This document shows positions 40,908-49,954 of a stretch of 64,000 nucleotides of DNA, in pieces. A program made the position numbers and the translations under genes. Source of the stretch: Neisseriaceae bacterium JH1-16 (GTDB lineage Bacteria > Pseudomonadota > Gammaproteobacteria > Burkholderiales > Chromobacteriaceae); NCBI GenBank assembly GCA_025989215.1, contig JAPDNP010000005.1, forward strand, positions 169,275 to 233,274, given 5' to 3'. The notes below the pieces were generated by a model that was not told the origin of the DNA, searched no databases, and worked only from the letters and a program-made list of their open reading frames with translations. Numbering within the stretch: the first letter of the stretch is position 1; each line of letters opens with the position of its first letter.

Positions 40908-41489
40908 TTACACCACCAGCTTCAGCTGCTCGACCAGCGACAGTTCGATGAAACGCACCGGCAGCATCAGCACCACCTGGATCAGCAGGAACAGCACCAG
41001 CGGCGACAGGTCGACGCCGCCGACCGCGAAGCGGCGCAGCGGCTTCAGGAACGGCCGGGTCAGCGCGTCGAGCACCGGGGCCATCGCGTTGTACGGGTTC
41101 ACCCACGACATCACCGCCTGCACCAGCACCGCGCCCATCAACAGATAGAGCGACTGCTTGAACACGTCGAGCACCGACAACAGCACCAGCGACAGCCAGG
41201 TCTGAGGGGCGGCAAAGTTGTACGGCCACGGGTTGAGCGCCAGCACGATCACGTTGGCGACCAGGCACACCAGCCAGGCCAGCGTCAGTGTGGCGCTGTC
41301 GTAGCTCTTGATGCTCGGGATCAGCTTGCGCGCCGGCAGCACCGCGAAGTTGGTCAGCGACAGGCAGAACTGCGCCAGCGGATGCTTGAACGGCATCCGC
41401 ACCATCTGCAGATAGAAGCGCAACAGCAGCACCAGCGTAAACAGGTCGGCCAGCGTCTTGATGAGGAATTGCAGCGTTTCGGCCAACAT
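40908..41489 (-). CDS. yggT: YggT-family membrane protein
   Basis: A 193-residue inner-membrane protein with two tandem YggT units, each starting with hydrophobic helices and an R-P-type motif (PARKLIPSI; RPFLKPLRRFA). In Escherichia coli YggT is linked to osmotic shock resistance; the mechanism is unknown. It follows proC by three bases. Confidence 0.92.
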   Translation of the reverse strand: MLAETLQFLIKTLADLFTLVLLLRFYLQMVRMPFKHPLAQFCLSLTNFAVLPARKLIPSIKSYDSATLTLAWLVCLVANVIVLALNPWPYNFAAPQTWLSLVLLSVLDVFKQSLYLLMGAVLVQAVMSWVNPYNAMAPVLDALTRPFLKPLRRFAVGGVDLSPLVLFLLIQVVLMLPVRFIELSLVEQLKLVV

Positions 41490-41492
41490 GGA

Positions 41493-42296
41493 TCAGTCCC
41501 GGCTCAGCTGTTCGCCCAGCTCGATCGAGCGGGCACGGCAGTCGCGGGCGCCCTGCACGATCGCCGCCTTCACCAGCTCGGCGTCGAAGCGCGCGATCGC
41601 CCGCTCGGTGGTGCCGCCCTTGGAGGTGACGTTGGCGCGCAGCTGGGCGATGTCGGTATCGGTGGACTGGGCCAGCGCGACCGCGCCCTCGAAGGTGGCC
41701 AGCACCAGGCGACGAGCCTCGGCGTCGGTGAAGCCGACCTCGAGCGCCGCGTTGATCATGCCTTCCATGAAATAGAACACATAGGCCGGGCCGCTGCCCG
41801 ACACGCAGGTGATGTCGTCAATGCCGTCCTCGTCGGCCAGCCACAGCGTCGCGCCGGTGGCCGCCATGATCGCGTCGGCCGCCTTGCGGTCGGCCTCGCC
41901 CACCGTCGCGTCGGCGAACAGGCCGGATACGCCCTTGCCGACCATAGCCGGGGTATTCGGCATCACCCGCACGATGCGGGGATGGCCGCCGAGCCAGCGG
42001 CTCAGCGCTTCCAGGCGGATGCCGGCGGCTATCGACACCACCAGTGCGCCGTTCAGCGTTGCCGACAGCGCCTCGCACACCCCCTTGAGCTGCTGCGGCT
42101 TCACCGCCAGCACCACCACCTCGTCGGCCGACAGTGCCGGCACCGCCTCGCCGGCGGTCACGCCCGCCAGCGCGGCGAGCGCCTCGCGGCGATCGGCGTT
42201 CGGGTCGACCACGTGGATCTGGTGGCCGCCCTGTTTGACCAGGCCGCCGATGATGGCGGTCGCCATATTGCCGCCGCCGATGAAGGTAATCTGCAT
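41493..42296 (-). CDS. proC: Pyrroline-5-carboxylate reductase
   Basis: A 267-residue ProC that reduces pyrroline-5-carboxylate to proline with NAD(P)H. It has the Rossmann start ITFIGGGNMATAIIGGL, VVLAVKPQQL, RVMPNTPAMVGKG, DDITCVSGSGPAYVFYFMEGM and VTSKGGTTERAI. The start MQITFIG matches the family. Confidence 0.96.
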   Translation of the reverse strand: MQITFIGGGNMATAIIGGLVKQGGHQIHVVDPNADRREALAALAGVTAGEAVPALSADEVVVLAVKPQQLKGVCEALSATLNGALVVSIAAGIRLEALSRWLGGHPRIVRVMPNTPAMVGKGVSGLFADATVGEADRKAADAIMAATGATLWLADEDGIDDITCVSGSGPAYVFYFMEGMINAALEVGFTDAEARRLVLATFEGAVALAQSTDTDIAQLRANVTSKGGTTERAIARFDAELVKAAIVQGARDCRARSIELGEQLSRD

Positions 42297-42333
42297 GCTG
42301 TTCGTCCTCTCGTTATTGTTGGGGGTAGTCCGC

Positions 42334-43035
42334 TCAGGGCTGGGAATAGTCGCGCGCACCGAAGATGGCAGTGCCGACTCTGACCAGCGTGGCGCCCTCG
42401 GCCACCGCGGTTTCCAGGTCGGCCGACATGCCCATCGACAGGGTGTCGAGCGCCAGGCCCTCGGCGGCCAGTTGTTCCTTGAGCCGACGCAGCAGCGCGA
42501 ACTGTTCGGCCAAGCTGGCGGTGTCCGGCGTCGGCTCGGGGATGCACATCAGGCCGCGCAGCGCGAGCTGCGGCAAGGCCGCGACCGCTCGGGCCAGCGC
42601 CGGCAATTCGTCCGGGGTGCAGCCGCTCTTGCTCGCCTCGCCCGACACGTTCACCTGCAGGCAGACGTTCAGCGCCGGCAGGTGCGCCGGGCGTTGCGCC
42701 GCCAACCGCTCGGCGATCTTCAGCCGGTCGACCGAATGTACCCAGTGTGCCAGTTCTGCCACCGGGCGGGTCTTGTTCGACTGCAGCGGGCCGATGAAAT
42801 GCCAGACCAGGTCGGGCAGGTCGGCGAGCTCGCTCGCCTTGCTGCTCAGCTCCTGCACGTAGTTCTCGCCGAACTGGCGGGCACCGGCGGCGTACGCCTC
42901 GCGCAGCGCCGCCTCGGGAAAGGTCTTGCTGACCGCCAGCAGCGTAACGCTGCCGGTCGGCCGGGCCGCCGCGGCTTCGGCGGCGGCCAAACGCGCGCCG
43001 ACCTCGGCCAGCGCACGGGAAATCGGATGAGTCAT
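42334..43035 (-). CDS. yggS: YggS/PLPHP pyridoxal phosphate homeostasis protein
   Basis: A 233-residue PLP-binding barrel protein: LLAVSKTFPEAALREAY with the PLP Lys37, FGENYVQELSSKA, WHFIGPLQSNK, VHSVDRLKIAERL, VNVSGEASKSGC, GLMCIPEP and LSMGMSADLETAVAEGATLVRVGTAIFG. It buffers PLP and affects amino acid pools. It heads the yggS-proC-yggT set and diverges from the pilT side. Confidence 0.95.
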   Translation of the reverse strand: MTHPISRALAEVGARLAAAEAAAARPTGSVTLLAVSKTFPEAALREAYAAGARQFGENYVQELSSKASELADLPDLVWHFIGPLQSNKTRPVAELAHWVHSVDRLKIAERLAAQRPAHLPALNVCLQVNVSGEASKSGCTPDELPALARAVAALPQLALRGLMCIPEPTPDTASLAEQFALLRRLKEQLAAEGLALDTLSMGMSADLETAVAEGATLVRVGTAIFGARDYSQP

Positions 43036-43351
43036 GTCCTTCCTTGTCTTGCCGATCTGTCTTGCCGGTTCGGGCCAGGCACGCGCCGTCCAAACATGAA
43101 TGGGATACGGAAGTATAAGGGGAAGCGCGACGGCGACGATACCGCTACACCCGCGGCGCCGTGCCCGTGAACGTTGCGGCGCAGCAACGTCGCCGCCCGG
43201 CCACTGTCAGACAATCGTAAAGTCGTCCCGCTATTTGTAAATGTTTGTTAAGCCCACTTGGCTATGCCACCCAAATGCCGACAATGACACGGCGCTCATG
43301 CCATGGGCGTGCCATAAGAAACTTCTTTCCTTCAGAACGAAAGGATCGACG
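43036..43351. other. Divergent intergenic region
   Basis: 316 bases between yggS and a small plus-strand gene. A moderately AT-rich patch (CGTAAAGTCG to TTGTTAAGCC, 43215-43254) may hold promoters; I see no repeat or RNA gene. Confidence 0.4.
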
Positions 43352-43549
43352 ATGTCGATTTCCAGCGTCTCCAGCAACACCACCGCTCAGTCCACCCAAC
43401 AGACCCAGCAGACTCAACAGGCTCACCACCACCGCCATCACGGCGGCGGCCACAAGGCCGATGCCACCCAGGCATCCAACACCACCGGCACCGCCCCGTC
43501 GCTGGCCACCAGTGGCACGGTCGGCACCCAGGTCAACACCCTCGCCTGA
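43352..43549 (+). CDS. Small Gln/Thr/His-rich protein of unknown function
   Basis: A 65-residue low-complexity protein: MSISSVSSNTTAQSTQQTQQ, then a histidine-rich patch (HHHRHHGGGHK), then a Thr/Ser-rich tail. There is no signal peptide or membrane helix. AAAGGATC precedes ATG 43352 at good spacing. The His cluster could bind metal. Its stop codon begins a copy of the stop-codon-associated repeat, as for four other genes here, which supports it being a real gene. No family was recognised. Confidence 0.55.
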   Translation: MSISSVSSNTTAQSTQQTQQTQQAHHHRHHGGGHKADATQASNTTGTAPSLATSGTVGTQVNTLA

Positions 43550-43685
43550 AAACCGGTCCACGATCTCGCGAATGAAGGGTCAATGGTGCGAAAAAGCGGA
43601 GTGTGCTCATAGTAGTAGACAAGCTATTGAGTACCATTTCAACGCAGGATCGCCCGAGTGCCGCAGATTGTGCATAGCTTCTAAG
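43547..43685 (+). repeat. Diverged copy of the stop-codon-associated repeat
   Basis: Shares CACGATCTCGCGAA, GAAGGGTCA and, near the other end, CATTTCAACGCAGGATC and CCCGAGTGC with the copy at 7624-7770, in the same order and spacing. The ends are more degenerate and the internal palindrome is lost. It begins at the TGA of the small His-rich gene. Confidence 0.8.
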
Positions 43686-43710
43686 CGCAGCAGCCTCTTT
43701 AGGTAAGCCG

Positions 43711-43740
43711 GCCGGTGGCCTTATCGCCACCGGCTGTTTT
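43711..43740 (+). terminator. Rho-independent terminator
   Basis: GCCGGTGGC and GCCACCGGC with a six-base loop, followed by TGTTTT, located after the repeat and before pilT. Confidence 0.85.
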
Positions 43741-43793
43741 GCGCCCCGGCCACTTGATGCCATTATCATTGAAATTAATCATGGGAATAGACA

Positions 43794-44843
43794 ATGGACT
43801 TGGCCGAACTGCTGGCGCTGTGCATGCAATATCGGGCATCCGACCTGCACCTGTCGGCAGGTCTGCCCCCGATGCTGCGCATCGACGGTGAACTGCAGCA
43901 GCTCGCGTGGCCCTCGCTGGGGGCGGACACACTACACGGAGGCATCGCCACCGTGCTGGATGCCACGCAGCGCCGCCGCTTCGAGTCCATGCCCGAGGGC
44001 GACTTCGCCGTGTCACTGACCGGGATCGGGCGCTTTCGCGCCAACGTGTTCCGCCAGCAGCGCGGCCTGGCGGCGGCGTTCCGCCCCATCCCGGCACGGG
44101 TGCCGACGCTGGCCGAGCTCGACGCGCCGGCCATCCTCGCCGACATCGCCGCCTTGCCACACGGCCTGGTGCTGGTGAGCGGACCAACCGGTTCGGGCAA
44201 GTCGACCACGCTGGCGGCGCTGCTCGATCACATCAACAGCCATCGCGGCAGCCACATCCTGACCATCGAAGACCCGATCGAATTCGTGCACGAGAGCCGG
44301 CGCAGTCTGATCAACCAGCGCGAACTGGGCCGCGAGACGCACAGCCTCGACGAGGCGCTCAAGAGTGCGCTACGCGCGGATCCGGACGTGATCATGGTGG
44401 GCGAACTGCGCGATGCGGCGACGCTCAGACTGGCGCTGAGCGCCGCCGAGACCGGCCATCTGGTGCTCGGCACGCTGCATAGCGGCAGCGCGGCCCGGGC
44501 AGTGGACCGGATCATCGACCTGTTTGCGACGACGGAAAAGGACTGGGTACGGACGATGCTGGCCGACAGCCTGCGCGCGGTGATCGCGCAGGTATTGCTG
44601 AAACGGCACGACGGCGAAGGCAGGGTGGCCGCGCACGAGGTGCTGCTCGGCACCGGCGCGGTACGCAATCTGATCCGCGAGAACCGGCTCGCGCAACTGG
44701 TATCGGTACAGCAAAGCGGCCAGCAACAGGGCATGCAGACGCTGGATCAGAGCCTGCTGCAGCTGCTACGCCGCGGACGGGTCAGCGCCGCCGAGGCACA
44801 ACGCTGGGCGAGCAACCCGGCGCTGTTCGCCATGGGGTCATGA
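43794..44843 (+). CDS. pilT: Type IV pilus retraction ATPase PilT
   Basis: A 349-residue PilT: N-terminal PAS-like domain (YRASDLHLSAGLPPMLRIDGEL), Walker A GPTGSGKSTT at 130-139, Asp box ILTIEDPIEFVH, Walker B VIMVGELRD, His box LGTLHSGSAARAVDRIID and the retraction-specific AVRNLIREN motif. It powers pilus retraction for twitching and DNA uptake. Its 3' end overlaps the convergent EAL gene by six bases. The presence of a retraction motor fits the idea that the TTGGCCGAA word is an uptake sequence. Confidence 0.93.
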   Translation: MDLAELLALCMQYRASDLHLSAGLPPMLRIDGELQQLAWPSLGADTLHGGIATVLDATQRRRFESMPEGDFAVSLTGIGRFRANVFRQQRGLAAAFRPIPARVPTLAELDAPAILADIAALPHGLVLVSGPTGSGKSTTLAALLDHINSHRGSHILTIEDPIEFVHESRRSLINQRELGRETHSLDEALKSALRADPDVIMVGELRDAATLRLALSAAETGHLVLGTLHSGSAARAVDRIIDLFATTEKDWVRTMLADSLRAVIAQVLLKRHDGEGRVAAHEVLLGTGAVRNLIRENRLAQLVSVQQSGQQQGMQTLDQSLLQLLRRGRVSAAEAQRWASNPALFAMGS

Positions 44844-45452
44844 ACTGGTACTCGGCCGTGACAACACGGTGGGGCGCTCCACGTAGTAACCCTGGAACAG
44901 ATCGATGCCCAGTTCGCGGCAGCGCTCGAACACCTCGCGCGAGTCGACCTTTTCGGCCAACAGTTGCAGGTCGTAGTGCCTGAGCTCGTGCACCAGCCGC
45001 GCCAAATGCGCCGCATCCAGCGCCGGCAGCTCGAGCTTCACGTAGTCGATCCAGGGCAGCAGCGCCCGGTGGGCGGCCGACAAACTCCCCAGATCGTCGA
45101 GCGCCAGCTTGAAGCCGTGCTCCTTCAGCGCTCGGCAGCGCCGGATCACCGCCGGAGTGATCGCGATCGTCTCCAGTAGTTCCAGCACCAACTGGGTCGG
45201 CGGCACCGCATCAAGCAAGGGGCCCATCAGCAGCTCCTCGCCTACATTGACGAAACCGGGGTGGCCGGCCAGCGCGGTGACCAGCCCCAGGTCGACGAAC
45301 ATCCGCTGCAGCACCGTCACCGTCGCCAACTGCTCGTCGACCACCCGTGCGCGGTTTTCCCGGCTGGAGCGGAACAGCAACTCGTACGCCACCAGTTCCA
45401 TCTGGCGGTCGACGATAGGCTGTCGGCCAAGAAACACCTCAGGCTCGGACAT
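44838..45452 (-). CDS. EAL-like domain protein lacking the C-terminal HDOD part
   Basis: A 204-residue protein starting like YuxH-type EAL-HDOD proteins (VFLGRQPIVDRQMELVAYELLFRSSREN) and covering only the EAL-like barrel (ALDDLGSL, YVKLELPALD, LLAEKVDS, LGIDLFQGYYV). The catalytic EAL triplet is ELL and DDFG is DDLG, so it is probably not an active c-di-GMP phosphodiesterase. Relatives carry a further 200-residue HDOD domain, absent here: the frame ends at RPSTSS and runs into pilT. It may be truncated or a natural short form. The start is uncertain. Confidence 0.75.
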   Translation of the reverse strand: MSEPEVFLGRQPIVDRQMELVAYELLFRSSRENRARVVDEQLATVTVLQRMFVDLGLVTALAGHPGFVNVGEELLMGPLLDAVPPTQLVLELLETIAITPAVIRRCRALKEHGFKLALDDLGSLSAAHRALLPWIDYVKLELPALDAAHLARLVHELRHYDLQLLAEKVDSREVFERCRELGIDLFQGYYVERPTVLSRPSTSS

Positions 45453-45501
45453 GATGACGGGCACGCCGTGGATAGCAGGGGCCCCCACCTCGATGGGGGA
45501 C

Positions 45502-45582
45502 TAAGAACCGTTAACAGAACCCTCCCGGCATCGCTGCTCTGCCAGGCCAGGACCGCCACCCCGGGCTCTGTTAGCGTTTCTA
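45502..45582. repeat. 81-bp element with terminal inverted repeats
   Basis: Left end TAAGAACCGTTAACAGA and right end read on the minus strand TAGAAACGCTAACAGAGCCC match at about 17 of 20 positions. It shares CCGYTAACARAAC with the 109-bp element at 30142. No coding frame. Confidence 0.55.
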
Positions 45583-45607
45583 AATTCATTCTATAGCACC
45601 CATAAAA

Positions 45608-45633
45608 AACGCCGCCTGAAATGGGGCGGCGTT
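45608..45633 (-). terminator. Terminator of the glt operon
   Basis: AACGCCGCC and GGCGGCGTT with an eight-base loop; on the minus strand followed by TTTTT. Confidence 0.85.
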
Positions 45634-45650
45634 CGAGACCTTAGGTCGGC

Positions 45651-46388
45651 TCAGTGCTGCAGGATCTTCGACAGGAACTGCTGCGCGCGCTCGCCGCGCG
45701 GCGCACCGAAGAATTCCTCCTTGGTGCAGTCCTCGACGATATGGCCCTGGTCCATGAAGATCACCCGGTCGGCGACGCGACGGGCGAAACCCATCTCGTG
45801 CGTCACGCACATCATCGTCATGCCCTCGTGCGCCAGGCCGGTCATCACGTCGAGCACCTCGTTGATCATTTCCGGATCGAGCGCACTGGTCGGCTCGTCG
45901 AACAGCATCGCGATCGGGTCCATCGACAGCGCGCGGGCGATTGCCACGCGCTGCTGCTGGCCGCCGGACAGCTGGCCGGGAAACTTCGCCGCCTGCGCCT
46001 TCAGGCCCACCCGATCCAGGTACTTCAGGCCGCGCTCATGCGCCTCGTCGCGCGAACGGCCCAGCACCTTCATCTGCGCGATCGCCAGGTTCTCGGTGAT
46101 CGACAGGTGAGGGAACAGTTCGAAGTGCTGGAACACCATGCCGACGCGGCTACGCAGCTTGGGCAGGTCGGTCTTCGGGTCGCCGACCGAGATGCCGTCG
46201 ACCAGCACGGTGCCCTTCTGGAACGGCTCCAGCGCGTTCACGCACTTGATCAGCGTCGATTTACCCGAACCGGACGGGCCGCACACCACCACCACCTCAC
46301 CCTTGGCGACCTGGGTGGTGCAATCGGTCAGCACCTGGAAGCTGCCGTACCACTTGCTGACATTGGAGAGCTGAATCATGGCTGTCAT
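45651..46388 (-). CDS. gltL: Glutamate/aspartate ABC transporter ATP-binding protein
   Basis: A 245-residue ABC ATPase: Walker [11 protein letters not shown]-loop [13 protein letters not shown], signature [15 protein letters not shown], Walker [14 protein letters not shown] and the switch His in [10 protein letters not shown]. It belongs to the polar amino acid class and closes the gltIJKL operon. The ATG overlaps the gltK stop (ATGA). Confidence 0.95.
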   Translation of the reverse strand: MTAMIQLSNVSKWYGSFQVLTDCTTQVAKGEVVVVCGPSGSGKSTLIKCVNALEPFQKGTVLVDGISVGDPKTDLPKLRSRVGMVFQHFELFPHLSITENLAIAQMKVLGRSRDEAHERGLKYLDRVGLKAQAAKFPGQLSGGQQQRVAIARALSMDPIAMLFDEPTSALDPEMINEVLDVMTGLAHEGMTMMCVTHEMGFARRVADRVIFMDQGHIVEDCTKEEFFGAPRGERAQQFLSKILQH

Positions 46389-47053
46389 ACCGCGAACCTC
46401 TTCTGCAGGCGCTTGACGAGTTGCGTCGCGCCCATGCTAATCACAAAGTACACCGCGCCGGCGAAGATCAGGAACTCGTGCGGCAGGCCGACGATGTCCC
46501 CCTTCGAACGGGCGGCATTGAGAAAGTCGAGCAGGCCCACCGCGTACACCAGCGAGGTATCCTGGAACAGGATAATGCTCTGCTGCAATAGCAGCGGCGT
46601 CATCTTGCGGAACGCCTGCGGCAGCACGATCAGGCGCATCACCTGGTCGTAGCGCATCCCCAGCGCGTAGCCGGCGTTGACCTGACCCTTCGGAATCGAC
46701 TGGATGCCGGCACGGACGATCTCGGAGAAGTACGCCGCCTCGAACATCACGAACGCGACCAGACACGAGGTGAACGCGCCGACCGGCTCGAAGCTGCCGG
46801 TGAGCCAGGTGTAGATCAGCGGCACCACCAGGTAGAACCACGAGATCACCAAGAGCAGCGGAATCGAGCGGAAATAGTTCACATAGAACTTGGCCAGCCC
46901 CGACAGCAGCGGGAGGCTCGACAGCCGGGCCAGCGCCAGCAGGGTGCCGAGCACCACGCCGCCGGCCACCGACATCGCCAGCAGCTTGAGGGTCAGCACC
47001 ATGCCGTCGGCCAGCGCCGGCAGCGCCGGAACGATCTGACTGAAGTCCATCAT
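46385..47053 (-). CDS. gltK: Glutamate/aspartate ABC transporter permease GltK
   Basis: A 222-residue HisM-type permease with about five membrane helices and the EAA-type loop around [26 protein letters not shown]. The ATG at 47053 overlaps the gltJ stop, and the stop overlaps gltL, so all three are tightly coupled. With GltJ it forms the membrane channel. Confidence 0.94.
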   Translation of the reverse strand: MMDFSQIVPALPALADGMVLTLKLLAMSVAGGVVLGTLLALARLSSLPLLSGLAKFYVNYFRSIPLLLVISWFYLVVPLIYTWLTGSFEPVGAFTSCLVAFVMFEAAYFSEIVRAGIQSIPKGQVNAGYALGMRYDQVMRLIVLPQAFRKMTPLLLQQSIILFQDTSLVYAVGLLDFLNAARSKGDIVGLPHEFLIFAGAVYFVISMGATQLVKRLQKRFAV

Positions 47054-47796
47054 TTGCCGTTGCTCCCGATCAGCCCGGGCACGCTCACCCGGTTTTCCAC
47101 CCAGCCCATCAGCTTCATCAGGCTCATATTGAGCACGAAGTAGATCAGCGTCGCCATCGTGAACGCCTCGAACAGGTTGGCCGAAAACTCGGCGGTCTGT
47201 TTGGTCTGCGCCAACAGCTCCATCAGCCCGATCAGCGATGCCACCGACGAGTTCTTGAACACGTTCAGGAACTCGCTGGTCATCGGCGGGATGATGATGC
47301 GGAACGCCTGCGGCAGCAGTACGTGGCGGTACACCTGCGGCAGGGTGAAGCCCATCGCGTAAGCGGCGTTGCTCTGCCCCTTCGGCAGCGCCTCGATGCC
47401 GGTGCGCACCTGCTCGCACACCCGCGCCGCGGTAAACAGCCCCAGGCACACCACGACCGAGATATACGCCGAGGTCGACGGCTTCAGGTCCTGCTTGAAC
47501 CAGGTCTGCAGCGACTCGGGCAGGAAGTCCGGCACCAGGAAGTACCAGAGAAACAGCTGCACCAATAGCGGTACGTTACGAAACAGCGCGACATAGCCGG
47601 ATGCGAAGCCCGACAGCGCCTTGTTCGGCAACGTGCGCATCACGCCAAGCAGGCTGCCGAGGATCAGCGCGATCACCCAGGCCACCAGCGCCACCGCGAT
47701 CGTCCACCCCAGGCCGGTGATGAACCAGTCCAGGTAGATCTCGTGGCCGATGCCGGTGGACTTGAAGAACACGCCCCAGTCCCAGTGGTAATTCAT
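47050..47796 (-). CDS. gltJ: Glutamate/aspartate ABC transporter permease GltJ
   Basis: A 248-residue permease: MNYHWDWGVFFKSTGIGHEIYLDWFITGLGWTI at the N-terminus matches GltJ, followed by LFRNVPLLVQLFLWYFLVP and the EAA loop VCEQVRTGIEALPKGQSNAAYAMGF. GGAGG precedes ATG 47796. It is separated from gltI by 158 bases, as is common where the binding protein is made in excess. Confidence 0.94.
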   Translation of the reverse strand: MNYHWDWGVFFKSTGIGHEIYLDWFITGLGWTIAVALVAWVIALILGSLLGVMRTLPNKALSGFASGYVALFRNVPLLVQLFLWYFLVPDFLPESLQTWFKQDLKPSTSAYISVVVCLGLFTAARVCEQVRTGIEALPKGQSNAAYAMGFTLPQVYRHVLLPQAFRIIIPPMTSEFLNVFKNSSVASLIGLMELLAQTKQTAEFSANLFEAFTMATLIYFVLNMSLMKLMGWVENRVSVPGLIGSNGK

Positions 47797-47954
47797 CGTC
47801 ACCTCCAACGGGGAGCCGGTGCCGCGCGCAGGCGCGCGCGACCAGACCGCCGCCGCCTTGCGGCCGGCGTACCGCCCCCCCAAAAGCCAAGAAAGGGCGT
47901 CGCCCTGGCGTTATCACACCAAGACCGCCCCCGTTACCGCGTCAGCGACGCGAA

Positions 47955-48863
47955 TTACAGCTGTTCGGCCGACTTGTCGGTCGGGTTGGCCACCAGCTTC
48001 TTGAATACGTCGGACATCGGGAACTTCAGGTTCAGGCCCTTCGGCGGCACCGGGGATTCGAACCACTTGGCGTAGATCTTGTCCACTTCGCCGGACTTGT
48101 AGGTCGCCTTCAGCGCGTCGTCGACCACCTTCTTGAACTGCGGGTCGCCCTTGCGCAGCATGCAGCCGTAGATCTCGAACGACTGCGGCTTGCCGGTCAC
48201 CACCCAGTTGCCCGGGTTCTTGGCCTTGGCCATTTCGCCGTACAGCAAGGCATCGTCCATCATGAACGCCACCGCGCGGCCCGATTCCAGCATCAGGAAC
48301 GACTCGCCGTGATCCTTGGCCGAGATGATGTTCATGCCCATGCTCTTCTCGACGTTCATCGCCTTCAAGAGACGCTCCGAGGTGGTGCCGGCGGTGGTCA
48401 CCACGTTCTTGCCCTTCAGGTCGGCGAAGTCTTTCACGCCGGAATTCTTGGCGGTCAACAGGCGAGTACCGATCTCGAAGATGCCCACCGAGAAGTCCAC
48501 CTGCTTCTGGCGTTCCAGGTTATTGGTGGTCGAGCCACATTCGAGGTCGACGGTGCCGTTCTGCACCAGCGGCAGGCGGGTCTGCGAGGTGACCAGGTTG
48601 TAGCGCACCTGCAGGTTCGGCATCTTCAGCTCTTTCTTCACCGCCTCGGCCACCTTGTTGGCCAGCTCCACCGAGTAGCCGATCGGCTTCTGCGGGTCGT
48701 TGCCCAGGTAGGAGAACGGGATCGAAGAGTCGCGGTTACCCAGCACGATCACGCCGGATTCCTTGATTTTCTTCAGGGTACCGGTGAGCTCGGCAGCCAT
48801 CGCCGGTGCCGCTACCAGGGCACCGATTACCGCCGCGCCGATCAGCTGTGTACGTACTTTCAT
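47955..48863 (-). CDS. gltI: Glutamate/aspartate periplasmic binding protein GltI
   Basis: A 302-residue family 3 binding protein with a signal peptide (MKVRTQLIGAAVIGALVAAPAMA). It follows GltI closely: ESGVIVLGNRDSSIPFSYLG, LVQNGTVDLECGSTTNNLERQKQVDFS, ISAKDHGESFLMLESGRAVAFMMDDALL and GCMLRKGDPQFKK. It captures aspartate and glutamate for GltJKL. GGAG lies before the ATG. Confidence 0.95.
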   Translation of the reverse strand: MKVRTQLIGAAVIGALVAAPAMAAELTGTLKKIKESGVIVLGNRDSSIPFSYLGNDPQKPIGYSVELANKVAEAVKKELKMPNLQVRYNLVTSQTRLPLVQNGTVDLECGSTTNNLERQKQVDFSVGIFEIGTRLLTAKNSGVKDFADLKGKNVVTTAGTTSERLLKAMNVEKSMGMNIISAKDHGESFLMLESGRAVAFMMDDALLYGEMAKAKNPGNWVVTGKPQSFEIYGCMLRKGDPQFKKVVDDALKATYKSGEVDKIYAKWFESPVPPKGLNLKFPMSDVFKKLVANPTDKSAEQL

Positions 48864-49018
48864 GACAGTCTCTCCTGTTGATAACGTTGCTGCTGCTAAT
48901 GGCCGCCCGCGCTTTATGGGTGGGCGGGTCGACCGGAACCTTTGTAGGGGCCGCCGCACCGGGCGATGCCGGCGCGGCGTTGACTCACCGTCGCGCGACA
49001 AGCCATTTGAATTATTAT

Positions 49019-49042
49019 TGTCATCGTCACCAGACGATGACA
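49019..49042. promoter_or_regulatory. 24-bp palindrome upstream of gltI
   Basis: TGTCATCGTC and GACGATGACA form a perfect 10-bp inverted repeat with a four-base spacer, in an AT-rich setting between ksgA and gltI. There is no T run in either direction, so an operator is more likely than a terminator. The binding protein is unknown. Confidence 0.5.
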
Positions 49043-49091
49043 TGAGAGGCCGATTCTGCCCGCTGATCCGCTGTCGGACAAGCGGCAATAT

Positions 49092-49874
49092 TCAATCGCC
49101 TTTCGCCTTCAGGTGGTTGGCCAGCCGCACATAGTCGGCCACCGGCAGGTTTTCCGGACGGATGCCCGGATCGATCGCCAGCGCGGCGAAGTCCTCGTCG
49201 TCGGCTACGCCCTTCAGGTTGTTGCGCAGCGTCTTGCGACGTTGGCCGAACGCCTGCGCCACCAGCTCGGCGAACTGCTTCTCGTCGGCGGCCACGCCGA
49301 CCCGGCCCGGGTTCGGGATCATCCGCACCACCGCCGAGTCGACCTTGGGCGGCGGGTAGAACGAATCGGGCGGCACGATGAACAGGTTCTCCATCTCGAA
49401 GCGGTACTGCAGCATTACGGTGAGGCGGCCGTAGTCGGCGGTGGACGGCTCGGCCACCATGCGCTCGACCACTTCCTTCTGCAGCATGAAGTGCATGTCG
49501 ATCACCTTGTCGGCGAAGCTTGCCAGGTGGAACAGCAGCGGGGTGGAGATGTTGTACGGCAGGTTGCCGACGATCTTGATCCGGCCGGGCAGGCTGCCGA
49601 AGTCGAACGCCAGCGCGTCGCCCTCGTGGATGGTCAGCCGCTCGGCGCTGAAGCGGTTCTTCAGCCGGGCGATGATGTCGCGGTCGATCTCGGCGACGTG
49701 CAGGTGGTTCAGGCGGTCGAGCAACGGCTCGGTGATCGCGCCCAGGCCCGGGCCGATCTCGATCACGGTATCGTCGCGCTCGGGGCCGACCGCACGCACG
49801 ATGTCTTCGATCACGCGCGCGTCCTGCAGGAAGTTCTGGCCGAAGCGCTTGCGGGGGATATGACTACTGGACAT
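49092..49874 (-). CDS. rsmA: 16S rRNA dimethyladenosine transferase KsgA/RsmA
   Basis: A 260-residue methyltransferase that dimethylates two adenines near the 3' end of 16S rRNA. It shows [11 protein letters not shown], the AdoMet motif [24 protein letters not shown], and the adenine-pocket [14 protein letters not shown]. The C-terminal helical domain has [12 protein letters not shown]. Confidence 0.96.
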   Translation of the reverse strand: MSSSHIPRKRFGQNFLQDARVIEDIVRAVGPERDDTVIEIGPGLGAITEPLLDRLNHLHVAEIDRDIIARLKNRFSAERLTIHEGDALAFDFGSLPGRIKIVGNLPYNISTPLLFHLASFADKVIDMHFMLQKEVVERMVAEPSTADYGRLTVMLQYRFEMENLFIVPPDSFYPPPKVDSAVVRMIPNPGRVGVAADEKQFAELVAQAFGQRRKTLRNNLKGVADDEDFAALAIDPGIRPENLPVADYVRLANHLKAKGD

Positions 49875-49954
49875 TCGGTTTCTCTGACAATCTTTAGCGT
49901 GAGTGTATTAAACGGCCGGCACGCGGCCGGGCCGGCGCAGGGCCATGACAGGCC

